From Glandiceps talaboti (taxonomy: Eukaryota; Hemichordata; Enteropneusta; Spengelidae), in contig NC_135563.1 of assembly GCF_964340395.1 (NCBI RefSeq), forward strand, positions 16,320,001-16,384,000: a stretch of DNA of 64,000 bases, given 5' to 3'. Made by a program: the position numbers and the translations under genes. The notes below the pieces were generated by a model that ran no database searches, was not told the DNA's origin, and saw only the letters and a list, made by a program, of their open reading frames with translations. Below are positions 13,751-36,600 of the stretch, piece by piece; the first letter of the stretch is position 1, and every line of letters begins with the position of its first letter.

Positions 13751-16021
13751 AAACCTTATCCTACTTGAGCTCAAAACTGACGTATTCTAATTAGCCGGTT
13801 AATGATGGTGTACACATACTAAAAGCTTGACATAAAGGCTCAAACAGCCTTGCTTATACAGTGAAAGGGGGAGAGAAACGACGTTGGGGACCGCTCTATT
13901 GTTGAGAACTATATCTTGACATGCCGACGCTTTCAAGGCACCAGTATACGTACGTAGCAGGTGAAGGATAGTATGTCACACACTTTTATACAATTACCTT
14001 TCTAAACCCAGGCTACATCGCATATTTCAGGTATCAGATTTCCTAAAATAAGCAATTTGGAAGTTGTAAACTTTTTACGCTATTTCGTTCAAAGAGCGTA
14101 AAAGTCCAGTGTTGATTTGCTGGATTTACAGTTATATGGACCAATGTACCAACTCGTGGACGGTTTGAATTGATGTGAAAATAAATGGTATTTGGGGGTC
14201 TATTTTCTACTGAGAAAAGGATGGATTAAAATGTTGCTCTCATTTCATCGATTTTCCGCCGTCAAATTACCACCTTGTCTTGTGTTAGTAATTACACCCA
14301 TCCAATCCAGCCTCTGATCAACAAAGGTGGATGTAATTTCTGGCGACGGTGTGTACAATAGAGCGGTGCATCAACGGTGGCGCCAGACGATGATGTCGTC
14401 GTCGTCACTTTCTACTATGCTATCCTGTGTAAATCCCATCATTGCATCGCTTGTCTTCTTTTTACTTTCACAGCGATAATGACTTCCATATTTCAAACAA
14501 CAAGATCAGTTGAAACGCGGCCAATATTCCAATAGGTGGGCAATTTAGTGCCCTTCTTTTAAAAGGAAATTTCAACACAAGACTGACTTTGTTCACAACT
14601 ATTCATCTCACTTCATATCAAATAATATCACCGTTGTGTGCCGTTGTCATTGGGCATTCCGTGACTGTGCTAATGACATTCTATAATGTCTATCGATCTG
14701 ACTATAGCATTCAAGGTATCACTTCACCTAAAGATCTCCTTGGCCTTTGCTGTACTTACATACATTCACCCAACGACTTCGGTTATTTTACTCTCGAATT
14801 CCCATACTCCACGTCCATTTTTGTGCCAATCCACAGTATGAGGCTACACGCAAACCTTTTCAGTTCGGTTTTAACAGCAAATAAACTTAGGCGATATTGA
14901 ATAGATATCCAATCATATCATGATTTAATAAAGACTCTGAACACAGAATATCATATGTCTATTTGTTAATGTTACATGTATCACAAAGGACATGAGAGTG
15001 TATGGAAAACGTAAGCTCATCCAATTCGATTGGTGGCTCGCACCTCGAAAATTTCTTATGAAAAATTAATTTCAAACAACGTCTTGTTCATTATTCATGT
15101 TATTGTTAGGTGGCCAAAACTGAGAGCGACGATGAAGAAACAGTGTTTTCGGACTAATTCTGTTATAAATGCAGCAATACAAGCTTGAGACGTCACGTAC
15201 CTTTACCCAGTCGTAAATAAAGGCAAATGAATCTTTAAAACCTAATTAGTCCGTTCGTATTATCGCTTTGTCTTAGCTAGTGGAATTGATTGGGTTTGTA
15301 TCGATTCACCGTTTACGTGCCGTTTTGCTCAGCATATTTGTACAACAAAAACAGAAATTAAACTACTTAAGCGGGCCGCGTGTCGGGCAAACACAAAGTC
15401 ATTTCGCACCTCTCTGTCTACAATAATAAATTTCATTAACAATTCATCAGAGTGGTAATGTGTATGGAACGTTCACAAAAAGCGGTCTTTTTCTCAGGTA
15501 TTGACCGTATGGTGGGGGTATGGTGTTCATTATTGATTTTTGCCTCTAAACGTTTGAATTCGTGACTTTGATGATGTTCAATTCACTGGGCTGCAGGAAC
15601 GACATTTAGAGAGAAAAATAATATTGAAAGGAATTGACATCGATTCGTGTTTACCCAGTTCGCTCACGTATGTCATTGTTAAATTATGAAACATTCAAAC
15701 ATTTAATATAGCAGTATGTATCAAATTTGCGGAATTACTAGTAATTGGAGTAACGTTTTATCGTAATAAGGTGCATCCACATGTCTACTACATGCACATG
15801 CCTGGACAGTTTTTCGACACTAGAGGGCGTACGCACAATTTCTCGGCCCGGGGGCTTGCTATTCTGGCTTTCGAGAATCTTGTTATAGTTGTGTCATGAC
15901 AACATTTACATGTAAGTGTATTTCCATGGTATGAGTAATCATAATCATCACCAATTATTGGTAATATGTTATCAAACACACTTAACAAATCCACCATACG
16001 CCCCCACACACATAAACATAA

Positions 16022-16163
16022 ACATACATACATACATAATACATACATACATACATACACACATACATACATACACACATACATACATACATACATACAT
16101 ACATACATACATACATACATACATACATACATACATACATACATACATACATACATACATACA

Positions 16164-16195
<32 letters not shown>

Positions 16196-16196
16196 C
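16022..16196. repeat. (CATA)n microsatellite
   Basis: About 40 copies of a CATA/TACA tetranucleotide with a few interruptions, ending directly at the left arm of the foldback at 16201. Open frames of His-Thr-Tyr-Ile or Met-Tyr-Val-Cys repeats across it are artefacts. Confidence 0.95.
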
Positions 16197-16200
16197 ACAA

Positions 16201-16714
<514 letters not shown>

Positions 16715-18809
16715 TAATTATTTTGTGTTTGACCGACATTGTGTGAGCAGCAATGAAAGTTCAATTCACAACTGTAGTGGACTTCTTTTAAGCTTTAAGC
16801 GATCACAGTGACCAAGGATGGGCCAGTGTTGATCCGTGTTTAACAAATCATCGTTTCTAACTGTCAGTGAAATGAGAAAAACGGTAATATCTTGACAGTT
16901 TCACAAAATCAAAAGTATGAGATTTCCCATTTACGCGAGAGATTGTTGATTTCTTGTCACGTGAACTTTAACTGTTAAAGAATTGTGGTATTTTCAATTG
17001 ATTATCTACAAGATTCGTTGATGAAACAGGCAGTGAATCACAACTTTCGTTACAGGGTCATTAATCATACAAGTTCAAAGTCAACGATGACTAGTCCGAC
17101 TTTGTACTGTCCCACTGACATCCTTCCCGTACACATGATAACTGTTCCCGTCACAACAGCTTTCCGACTATCAACATACTTTAGGACGTGACTTGATGGA
17201 TTCATCTTGTGACCAACTGTGACTCCGCTTCCTGGCTGATGGGAGGAATTTTTGTGACACATGTAATGATGATATTGTACTTCCACTTAAATTCACCTTG
17301 AAGCTGCACATTATGAAAAAAAGGGTCATTTGATGTTCCGCTTTTTTTCAGGGATCAGTGGTAAAGCGGAATTTTCTCTATGTTAGTAATTAATTTTGTA
17401 GTCGGGAACCACACCTACTACGTGACATTTCATGTCTTTCTACATCACAAGACGGGGGTTGGGTCACAGATTTGTAACTACCATTTTAAACTTATTGGTT
17501 TATAAGCTATACTCGTATTTACAAGTACATATTAAAACAAAAAATGTATTAACCAAAATACCAAATGTATAAATCGTGGTCAAGAGGCTTATTGTACTCT
17601 GGAAATCTGGCAAATATAGTTTTGCGATATGAAAATTTCACATGTAAATGTGATAATCTGTGGTCTAAAACCCGTGTACAGGTCCTGCTAGAGATGGGAA
17701 ATTGGTGTCCGGATATCGGGTGGTTTGGGGTGGGGCGTGTTGAAGGTTGAACTTCGTGATGCAGAATTTCTTCAAACGTACCGCGAGCATGACGATGAAA
17801 ATCATATATATTTCAAAGGAAAGTACGAAGATCTAATTAAATTCGACTCTTCTCTTTATGATTTGATTGTGTTCGAAACCCGTCAACAAAACCAGATATA
17901 TCTATCAATATTTACAGTCATAGTACCGTTAACTGTTCAGGTTTACTGTAATTTACTGTGAACTGTTGGCATTAATGGCAGTGATTTACCGTTAACTCGT
18001 TAGTTTCTGAGACAATAACAGTTTACTGTAAATTTACCGTTCACCGGTTTACTCTGGGTTTACTGTAACTTATCGGCGACATTAGCCAGATGTGAACGTG
18101 TTTTTGTCTTGTGTTTGTTTCGTGTTAAGAATTACAATGTAATTACTAGTAAACATGAAATATGTGCATAAGAAGGGTAGGCAAACCAACTGAATGATGC
18201 GATGACGTATGTCTTGGAGTGACAAAAAATGCCATGTACAACAGCGGATCGCAGAGAAACTGCACGTGTAAACTTGTCAATGAGATATTGAGAGTTTTAT
18301 ATATATACAGAGAAATTGTACCAAAATTAATATGCTTAGCAATATTCGATTACATTCAAATGCATTTTAGTACATGAACCGCAAAAAGTTAAAGTTAAGT
18401 CTATAAGTTAAAATGACCGGCCCCTCGGTGTAAGTTTGAGGATTTGGCGCACATTCAAATGTGGAAGTTCATAATATTTTACGTGCATACAGACACCAAG
18501 TTAAATAATGTGTCCATCAACAAGTCTACTTGTGTTGTTGATATTGACATTATGTAAACTATCGATTTAAACAACAACATTGGTCAAATTGCGAAATTTC
18601 ACTGAAGTGGAACATGCGGATATGACCTTTGTTTAGCTATTCCCCTGGAGCGTAAACAAACAAGTTTAATACTGTATGAAAGAAAAATAACATATACGTA
18701 TTCCCGCACTTGAAATATTGAGTCACGTGATTTTTTTCGCAATTAATCATAACAGTATTGGACACATATTGAACAAATAAACACATATATAAATAAATAA
18801 TAAGCTGAT

Positions 18810-18888
18810 GGATGGATAGATAGATATCGGATAGATAGATAGGTAGGTAGGTAGGTAGGTAGGTAGATAGATAGATAGATAGACAGAC

Positions 18889-18921
<33 letters not shown>

Positions 18922-18932
18922 CAGATAGATGG
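18810..18932. repeat. (GATA)/(GGTA)/(GACA) tetranucleotide tract
   Basis: Adjoining runs of GATA, GGTA and GACA-type tetranucleotides. It lies about 100 bp upstream of the HAUS8 start codon, so it sits in or next to the promoter. Confidence 0.9.
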
Positions 18933-19004
18933 GACCCTTCCTGGTAATACACAAGATACAGAATCACATTACGACGTATTTTGTGAACAGCGCCCCCAGC
19001 AGCC

Positions 19005-19034
19005 GATAAGGCGGGACTTTTCAATTTCGCCAAG

Positions 19035-19040
<6 letters not shown>
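19005..19040 (+). promoter_or_regulatory. HAUS8 core promoter / start-codon region
   Basis: An E2F-like GGCGGGAC lies at 19010-19017, and a CAAGATGGCG motif at 19031-19040 overlaps the start codon and matches the YY1-type element found at many animal transcription starts. A GC-rich, TATA-less promoter of this kind suits a cell-cycle gene. This rests on motif matches only. Confidence 0.4.
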
Positions 19041-28673
<9,633 letters not shown>

Positions 28674-28920
28674 GTTTCGAAGATTATCTGATAAGACTCA
28701 GTTCTTGAAGATGGTCTCACTTCTGTTATAAATCTCCAAGGGCCTGATATGATTTTTCAAGTATTTCCACTGCTGGTGAACAATGACTTTTCTGGCCTTC
28801 TGTGAAGAAATACTGTATTTCTCTTGATGCTTGAAGTCAGTTTACTGTAATCTGGGTCTTTGAAAGTCCCTTCTTTGATTTAATGACTTGGATACTACCA
28901 GGAGAATAAACCTAGTTACA
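28674..28920 (+). terminator. HAUS8 3' UTR and polyadenylation signal
   Basis: This is the sequence after the TAA stop at 28671-28673. A canonical AATAAA lies at 28915-28920, about 242 bp past the stop, and is the first good poly(A) signal noticed. The cleavage site is unknown. Confidence 0.6.
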
Positions 28921-31900
28921 TTCCCACAGATCACTCGGCTGGTGAAGATGGATATACTAATCATAGGGCCTCAATGTTGGGAGACCTCTCTACATCCAAT
29001 GACATGGGTACAGTTTATGACTCTTACAGTGCTAAGTAGATAAATACAGTATCAATACAGCCTCAAAAAAATAATTGTTTGGTTCCGGGTACCCGACCCC
29101 CACCTTTTCACTGCTGACTCTAAACTTTTTTATGTATTTGAGAAAAAAATACAATCTCAAAAATTGTGAAGTCTCACGGGAAATAATGGATGCAGAAACT
29201 GACATCAACTTAAAAAGACAATATAAAACTGTTCTTCCAATCTCTAATGGCTGTAGATCTTATGAGAAGAAACCAATAACATAGAGACCATTTGGGAAAC
29301 AATGGAAAACCTCCACTCGACACTCACACTTGAAAAATAAAATGAAATAAAATATAAAATCTACCTATCTCACCTATTCTAAAATTGAGCGTAATCGGAA
29401 CCACACAATTTTAAATGTCTTTGTACTAGTACTGTACTAGAGAATCAGCGTACACAATATCAGACAGTATCACAAAATATTATTCAAACATTGTAAACAT
29501 ACAGGAGTAGGTGCTTTACTTCACAAATATTTGTGGTATACATTTTGACTAAAGTCAAGATATAGACTGCCTTTTAGAGATTTCCACGAGTTCATATTAT
29601 TTTTTTTAAAATGTAAGCTTTCGTATTGTTTCTATATTAGTGATTTGTGATTTCAAAATGAAGATATGCATTATAAAACAATTTATTCTAAAGTTAGTAA
29701 ACCATATTCTCAGATTGCCAAATTATAGCTTAAAATGAAAACTATCTCTATGGATGATACTTTGCTGTTGTAGCAAAAAAGAACAAGCTGCAAGGAACAA
29801 ATTTACAAGTCTTCATTGAAGATATAATCCCAACTTACCAATTCATAATTTGATTTTTGACAAATATGGCCACTACACCATTCTGTTGAACTATTGAAGG
29901 GCGTGATAAAGTGTATACATATTGAACCATAGTATCTGACATTTGTGCCAGGTTTGGTTTCACCAGTTGGGAACTGAAAATGAAAGTCATTGTCAATCGT
30001 ACTAACACATTCACTATGTCTGCTGCTAAGGAATATTGATTTGATAAATGTATATATGGAAGAAAACACATACAACACTGCCTTCTTTGCTGACATCTAC
30101 ATTGCCAATGTAATACATAGCTATTCATATTTACTGTACAGTTTTCCTGCTGAATGTAATTATATTTTTAAAATTCACAATTTAAATAAATTTGTTCATT
30201 TCTGTAGTATGTTTGTCTTGCATTGAACTGAACTGAATTGAAGTGTGACGTACATTGGACTGACGTCAATCTGTTGGGCTGCATTCACAAGTACACACAA
30301 CAATGCTTGGAGAATCCAAAAAAGTTTTATTTTGAATTTGTCAACATGATACAGGTTCATAACAATATTTGGTTAGGTAACAAGGATTACCTGAAAAAAT
30401 AACAACTCGGTATCTAACCCCTTTATTCAAACTAAATGGTATAGATACTAGCCTGATTCCAGGATGTTTTTTGTGAGATGATGCCGCTTATGTTGTTGCT
30501 ATTTTGTATGTATGAGCACAATAAGTGGAATGTTGAATGGCAGTAAGTACTTAGCTACTAACACCATCTTGCAAATGTACATAAATCCTGAGTTACCTTA
30601 TGTGCTATACTGATAACTATGAACTTTAAAGAGATTAATGAAAACACTATTTGAAGTATAAATGTCTTTTCAAATGAAAGTTTCTACTCAGTCAAAAATA
30701 TTTTGAAAGCAAAGCCCAATCTACCATAAATCTAGACGAGGCCAAGTCTAAATTTGAACGCCAGCATTGAGACCAAAACCATATCACTTCCACTTGTTTC
30801 ATGTCTCTTCCGTGATATGTGATAGCAGCTGGCTAGCCCACTGCAGTACACCCCTGACGAGAAATTAACAATAATTTGGGATTCACTTTCAAACAACTTT
30901 TTGACAATGAGTAGATGTTTTGATTTGAAACTATGAACCAAGAGTCCATGGACATTCATTTTTGTAGATAGTGTATGTGATTAACTTCACTAACAATGCT
31001 AATACACTAAAAAGATTGTATTTTACGTGAGTAGGCAGTGCATCTCTATCTTCATTCTAACTCCTATTGTCTTCACCTTTCCTACACCTGAACTAATCTT
31101 CCAACTTTACTTCTGAAGAGGTCAATGACACATCTTTTTCAAATCTACAAACAAACTAATTGACATTCACATGCTATAGCTGTATGTCTACATACATTTA
31201 TGAAACAAAATTATGATATAATTTTCATCTTCTTTATCATGAAAACGGCAAGATATATCTTACAATATATAATAAAATATTATAAATGAAAATAAAAATA
31301 AAACAAAGATAAATTATTCTCTAACTTGGATGGTTACAATTTTTAGTTATGCTATAATAAATCTACGGAAAAGTGAAGTCTTACCAAAATCATGTCTGAT
31401 GCATACAATATTTTTTACTGAACTTAGATGTTTCATTTCATGATTGGCATGCAACAACACATTTCCAGGACCTGGAGATTCAAGAAGCCCAGAAAATGGC
31501 AGTGGGTTACATAACTCATTGTATATATAACTTGTGACCCATTTCATAATAGCAAACTGTGAACACAATGTGATCACTGGGATCTTGTGGGGATTTTGTC
31601 CATTTCAAGCAGCAGTGGACACTGTACAGGAAGCCAAGAGATATTGAGATACAACCAACAGACATGGTTGTTAATAGTCAAGCTAGCTGCACTAGCTGTA
31701 ACTGGAGTACTATTTTTGCAATAAGACAACCAACAATATATGCTGTAAAAATACAATAATTTGACATTGTACATGATAATTAGAAATCAATTTTACCTAT
31801 AAGTAGTAGAATAACACTCTGAAATAGTGATCATCTTGGGAGGCATCAATTTTAAGGTGTGAACCCAAAGTCGTCTTTATTGGACACGTTTACCTATAGG

Positions 31901-33278
31901 TGATTCAATACTGTTCAAGGGGTGCAATATTACAAGTAAATCATTGTATGCAACAAAATGGCCTCAAAAAGCTTTCCAGTTGCAGCTATAGTTCAACGTT
32001 AAAGTCAAAAACGCTTTCTTGACCAATTCTTACTTTGTATGTGCATACTTGACCTTTCAATTTATTCATCACCAGTGGTCACTGTAAGTGTAATCAAGGT
32101 AGGTCTGATATTATGAAATGGGATACAGTTATATAATCAGCTGTAACTGATATGACTCAGATTTATCAGCTGATTAGACTTTGATTCATGATTCAAATTT
32201 GCATAATTTGGATCATTTCTGTGAAGAAAACTTCCAAAAACTACAACAATATCATGATTACAATGTCTTTTTTTTTCTAACTATATTTTTTCTGAACATG
32301 TCAAATCTTTGTAAAAAACCTTACATGTAACAATAGAAATAGTGCCATAAAAATTAATAACTAGTCTTAAAATATACTACTGTCTACAGGGCAAAGTCAA
32401 ATTTTACACTTTGGAACAACCTTCTATTAAAACAGAAAAAAACAAAACATTTTTTTTCAAGCTTTTAATCTATAAAACAGTAACGTTGATTAATGTGTAG
32501 TCTCTGAGATAGGTCATGTGAGGGTGCCCTCACACATCGACCAACCACTTTGCCAACAGTATGGCACAAACGTACCTTACAGACTAAGTAACATAAACTT
32601 CACACTTTGCATTCACTCTATTCTTCAGAGATGAATACATGTCTTGTAACCTTACATCACCTGCAAATCCTTTACAGACATAACAAAATTAATCTGTTCT
32701 CTGGCTTGTTTCTCTATTTTTCAACCAGGTTTTGCGATCTGCAGCGTGAATATCCATTAAAATCAAAGGACGGTAAAATGCTCATGTGTAGAGTACACCC
32801 ACTAAAAATCATTTTTCAAAATAAAACTAAAAACATTTGAATACCATGATATGAAATAAATATTTGTTGAAAATAAACTGATATGTATAGACCCCCTCCC
32901 CCATAATGACATTTGTGCCAAGTTTGGTTGACATTGTGGAGAGTTAGGGCTGTTCCCTGTACCTAGACAAACAGACATAGGTCATTTCCAGTGTGCCCTC
33001 TAAGCCAATTTGATGCATCACTGATACACACAATTCTAGTGACGCACCAAAATTTGGTGTTTCCCTATCTCTTACTATGTGGTGACTCACAAGAAATGTC
33101 AGCTTTTATCATTTTGACTCACAACAACAAAATTTCACTATCATTAGAGGACACACTGCTACAACATTATAATGTATCCCATATGACAGTGATGTTGCAT
33201 GCAATGGATATAACTAGTCTTGTAGAAGACAAAGTATACAACTTTCACAGCAGTAAAACATATACTAAATGTTTTCAT
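28921..33278. other. Convergent intergenic region between HAUS8 and the Tudor gene
   Basis: No gene was recognised. Both flanking genes end here. It contains one copy of foldback family B (about 30673-30965) and several AT-rich, possibly 3'-UTR-like stretches, including an AATAAA on the minus strand at 30326-30331 that could serve a longer Tudor-gene transcript. Confidence 0.55.
30673..30965 (-). repeat. Dispersed foldback repeat, family B copy
   Basis: It resembles 58511-58845. Shared blocks include GTGAATCCCAAATT (as the reverse complement here), TCTCGTCAG, CAGGGGTGTACT, CAATGGGCT-like and, outside the arms, GAACC-AGAGTCCATG-ACATTCAT. The two ends are related to each other in inverted orientation. 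No coding capacity was seen. Confidence 0.6.
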
Positions 33279-33284
33279 TTTATT
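33279..33284 (-). terminator. Candidate poly(A) signal of the Tudor gene
   Basis: AATAAA on the minus strand, about 234 nt beyond the stop codon at 33518-33520. It is chosen by position only; other AATAAA motifs exist further on. Confidence 0.45.
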
Positions 33285-33517
33285 CAAACTACTTGGTACT
33301 AAAACTATAATATTATAGTCTGGTCCTTATCCAAGGCAACCAGTTTGGAAGTACAGTATCACAAAACTCAAATGATCTAAGCTGGTTATTAATCCAGTAC
33401 AAGATTTACAGAATTGTACTTAACCATACTTCACAGTTGAGAGATTTGACTGTCTTGAAAGCTGAATGGAATTTAAAGGAATGTAGTAACAATGTCTTTT
33501 TTTTTACTGAGCTTTAG

Positions 33518-33640
33518 TTAGTTTTTTCCATCTCCCAGCTTGGTTAACATTTTCATTATTTGTTGGATCTGTTTGGACTGTTGCTGCAGCTGTTCTTTTA
33601 TCATAGCATTCTCTTTCAACAGCAACTCCATCATTGACTT
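33518..33640 (-). CDS. C-terminal coiled-coil tail of the Tudor gene
   Basis: The final 40 residues are a Leu/Met/Gln-rich heptad-like segment (LLLKENAMIKEQLQQQ) followed by a short polar end. It may mediate oligomerisation. It follows a Gly-rich disordered stretch. Confidence 0.6.
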   Translation of the reverse strand, partial: KSMMELLLKENAMIKEQLQQQSKQIQQIMKMLTKLGDGKN

Positions 33641-36600
33641 TTCTCTTCCCTGTCCTTCCTGTCTGACTAACTCTTCCACCTGCAGACCAACATCCCCTCC
33701 ACCGCCAATATCTTCAGATGCAGCAATCTCTGGACCAACTTCTTTCCTCACATCTCCTGCACCTTGAGACATATTATCAGAATGCACTGACATAACTTTC
33801 CAAGCAGCCAGTCCAGTTTCCACTAACTTGTCACTGATCACTACACGGTCTGAGGTTGACTTGTCTATGAGTTCAATGACAGTCACATCTCCACACTGTT
33901 CTACTACTGTACCATACAGTATCTTAGTTCCCATCCCAGTTAGACTTTTCAGTTCCTCTGTAGCAGCATCATTCCATGAACCATTCTTTGGCTTTATACC
34001 TGGGTTAAAGATTAATAACACAAGAAACTTTTTTGTTTGTTTTATATCCATTATTTTCCTACTAAATCACTCATACTTTCGTTTGTGTGAGAATACTCTC
34101 TTATGTACCTATGACATACAAACACATAACGAAACATTCATCAAATAAATAAATATCAGCCATCTAGAACTGAAAAGAGAATGAATGTGTCATTTTGTAA
34201 CTCAGAATATCTAGTGGCAGGTATTTTTTGGAGAGGGGAGGAGTTTTGGTTATTGAAATTCTGGTATCACCACAGCATATGATATTTTCTCACCTGTTAC
34301 TGCATATTTCTGTCTTAGGCTTGAAATGTTATGTTATATAAATATCAAGGGAATAAGGTTGGTGTTTGAAAAGAAAGCTTGTACTTGGTAACATGGGAGT
34401 AGACACTTGAATGGAGTCTCTACGTATTACAGTGTTTGAGTTATGTTGCTAATATTGACTTTTACCTACAAATATGACCACCATTTGGCCAAATTTGCAT
34501 GTTATGAAACAAAGTGACACACATATGTCCTATATGTGTCACCTTTGTGCCACGTTTGAAAGAAATCAGATCTTGCATAGGCTGATATTTGTTCATTGCA
34601 TGTCTGAGAAATGACATATTATGGATGGACATTTTGGAGCGGCGGCGCCCATTGCAATAGTCCCCCTTTGGGAAACTAAAAAGTCCTCACTAACTTCAAT
34701 AGTATCACACCTTTGTATACAAACTAGCTGCAATATCTATCTAAGGTATTGTAACTGATACATAATGACAAGAATGTCTGTATCCTTACCTGCTACAGCA
34801 CATTTATTAGCTTGCTTCGGTAGAATACTGTATTGTTTTTTTGTCTGCCTTACAGCAGTTTGAGGAACTTTTTCTTGGTTACCAAAATCAACATACTTGA
34901 TCAAAAATGCATCTGATTGTATGCCCAACACTTCAGCTCTGCACCATGACTTATCAACTGTCAAAAAAAGACAAAAGAAACACTTTGTACAATCTTTGTT
35001 TTTGTAACTTTTCATTCACCAGCAATGTTCATATCATAAATAAAACGAGGACTTTTCAACACATTTATTCCATCAAAATAAATACATTCTTACATCATAA
35101 TCATTTGGCAGTCTCTTTATAGTTAATCTAAAGAATATTTGTTGTGATGTAGTTTGGTGCAAGTGACATAGCACAGATAGATCATAATGGTGTTGTATAT
35201 TATACTCCATTTGGAAGTTTTCATTGGGTGTTTATGAGGGCCTCAATGGAAAGAAGCCGACCCTTCAATGAATAAAGATATTTTATAATAATAAGTTTAA
35301 CACAAGAATAAGGGTCTTGACTTGGTAATGTCTATTGTTCAGTCAATCAAACTTCCGAGAGTTTCTGGGAGTGAATTGCACATTTCCAGGATATTCCAGT
35401 TGTTGTTATCCAGGAGTGTATGAACCCTGCCTACAATTGATTAGTAAAGATCATCTTCTAAAGTTATCATTTTTTCTTGACTTACCACTAAACTGAGCAC
35501 TGCACAGTTCTCCAACACCAGGCTTGTAAGATGTTTTTATTTGTTGAGAATTATGAAACTCATTCATTTCATCACTCTGCAGGAAGAACTGCTTAATATC
35601 TAGTGGAGAAATGAATCATATGCAGCTATACATTTAGTTTACCATGACAACCTAAATGTTTGTACAATCCTGATTTTTTAAATAGAAAGACTGGAATATT
35701 ATGACAGAACCCCATGACGACGATATTCCAAGTATTTGCAAAAGTGCTTATGATGTTCTCTGCAGCTCTACTTTCACGCGCCTAAGGAGGGAAAGTACAG
35801 CAGAAAACAACTAAGCATGAGAGCAAATAATCACAAAAGTGCCCACACTGGTACTCAGGCATCATGGTGTAGTTATTACACATGTTTCTCACCAATAGCA
35901 AATTTGGAAAAACTACTACTGTGTATTCCTGTCATTTAGTGTACATGGCCTGATCATGTTTTCATTTGCATACAGGTATGCAATAATGATTATCAGTGGT
36001 ATAATGTTTTGCTGATGTATTTAAATCTGACTGCATAAACTGATATTTACGATTCTATGAAAATAGTTATGCATAACTGCTTTGGGTCTTCTATAAAATA
36101 AGTACTTTACTTAAATTATCTGAGTTTTCTAAATATTCATTTATCAGCAAACTTTATTCAGGACCTATATCTAACTCTGTTACTTACTTTCAGTAGTTCC
36201 AACCTGACAATACATCTCGTCTGGGTTTATCACAACATGGACAATGACTGGAAACTCACCAATAGAGGGCAGTGTCAAGGTTGGTATAGTGTCAGCAAGG
36301 ATTCTCTCAACTATATATATATAGTACAAGAAATAGTTGTAAGTGTTAAAGAGACAGTTTTGCACAGACTCAACAACAACTAAGGTCTGATGAGATTTTT
36401 GCTGGTTCTTATCATTATTCATCATTGCCATTGGTACATGTATACGAATGACAATCTCTACCACAAGTAACCAGTCTAGTCTAATATATAAATTATAATG
36501 ATAAAGAGATTTATATAGCACCTCATATTAACAAGCGATGCTCACTATCACCTTTAGCAATAAAAACATCAAATTGTGTAGTCCACAAGTCCTGACAAAT

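Noticed and set aside
33540-34148. Plus-strand open frames over the last Tudor exon
   Set aside because: Antisense shadows of a well-supported minus-strand exon.
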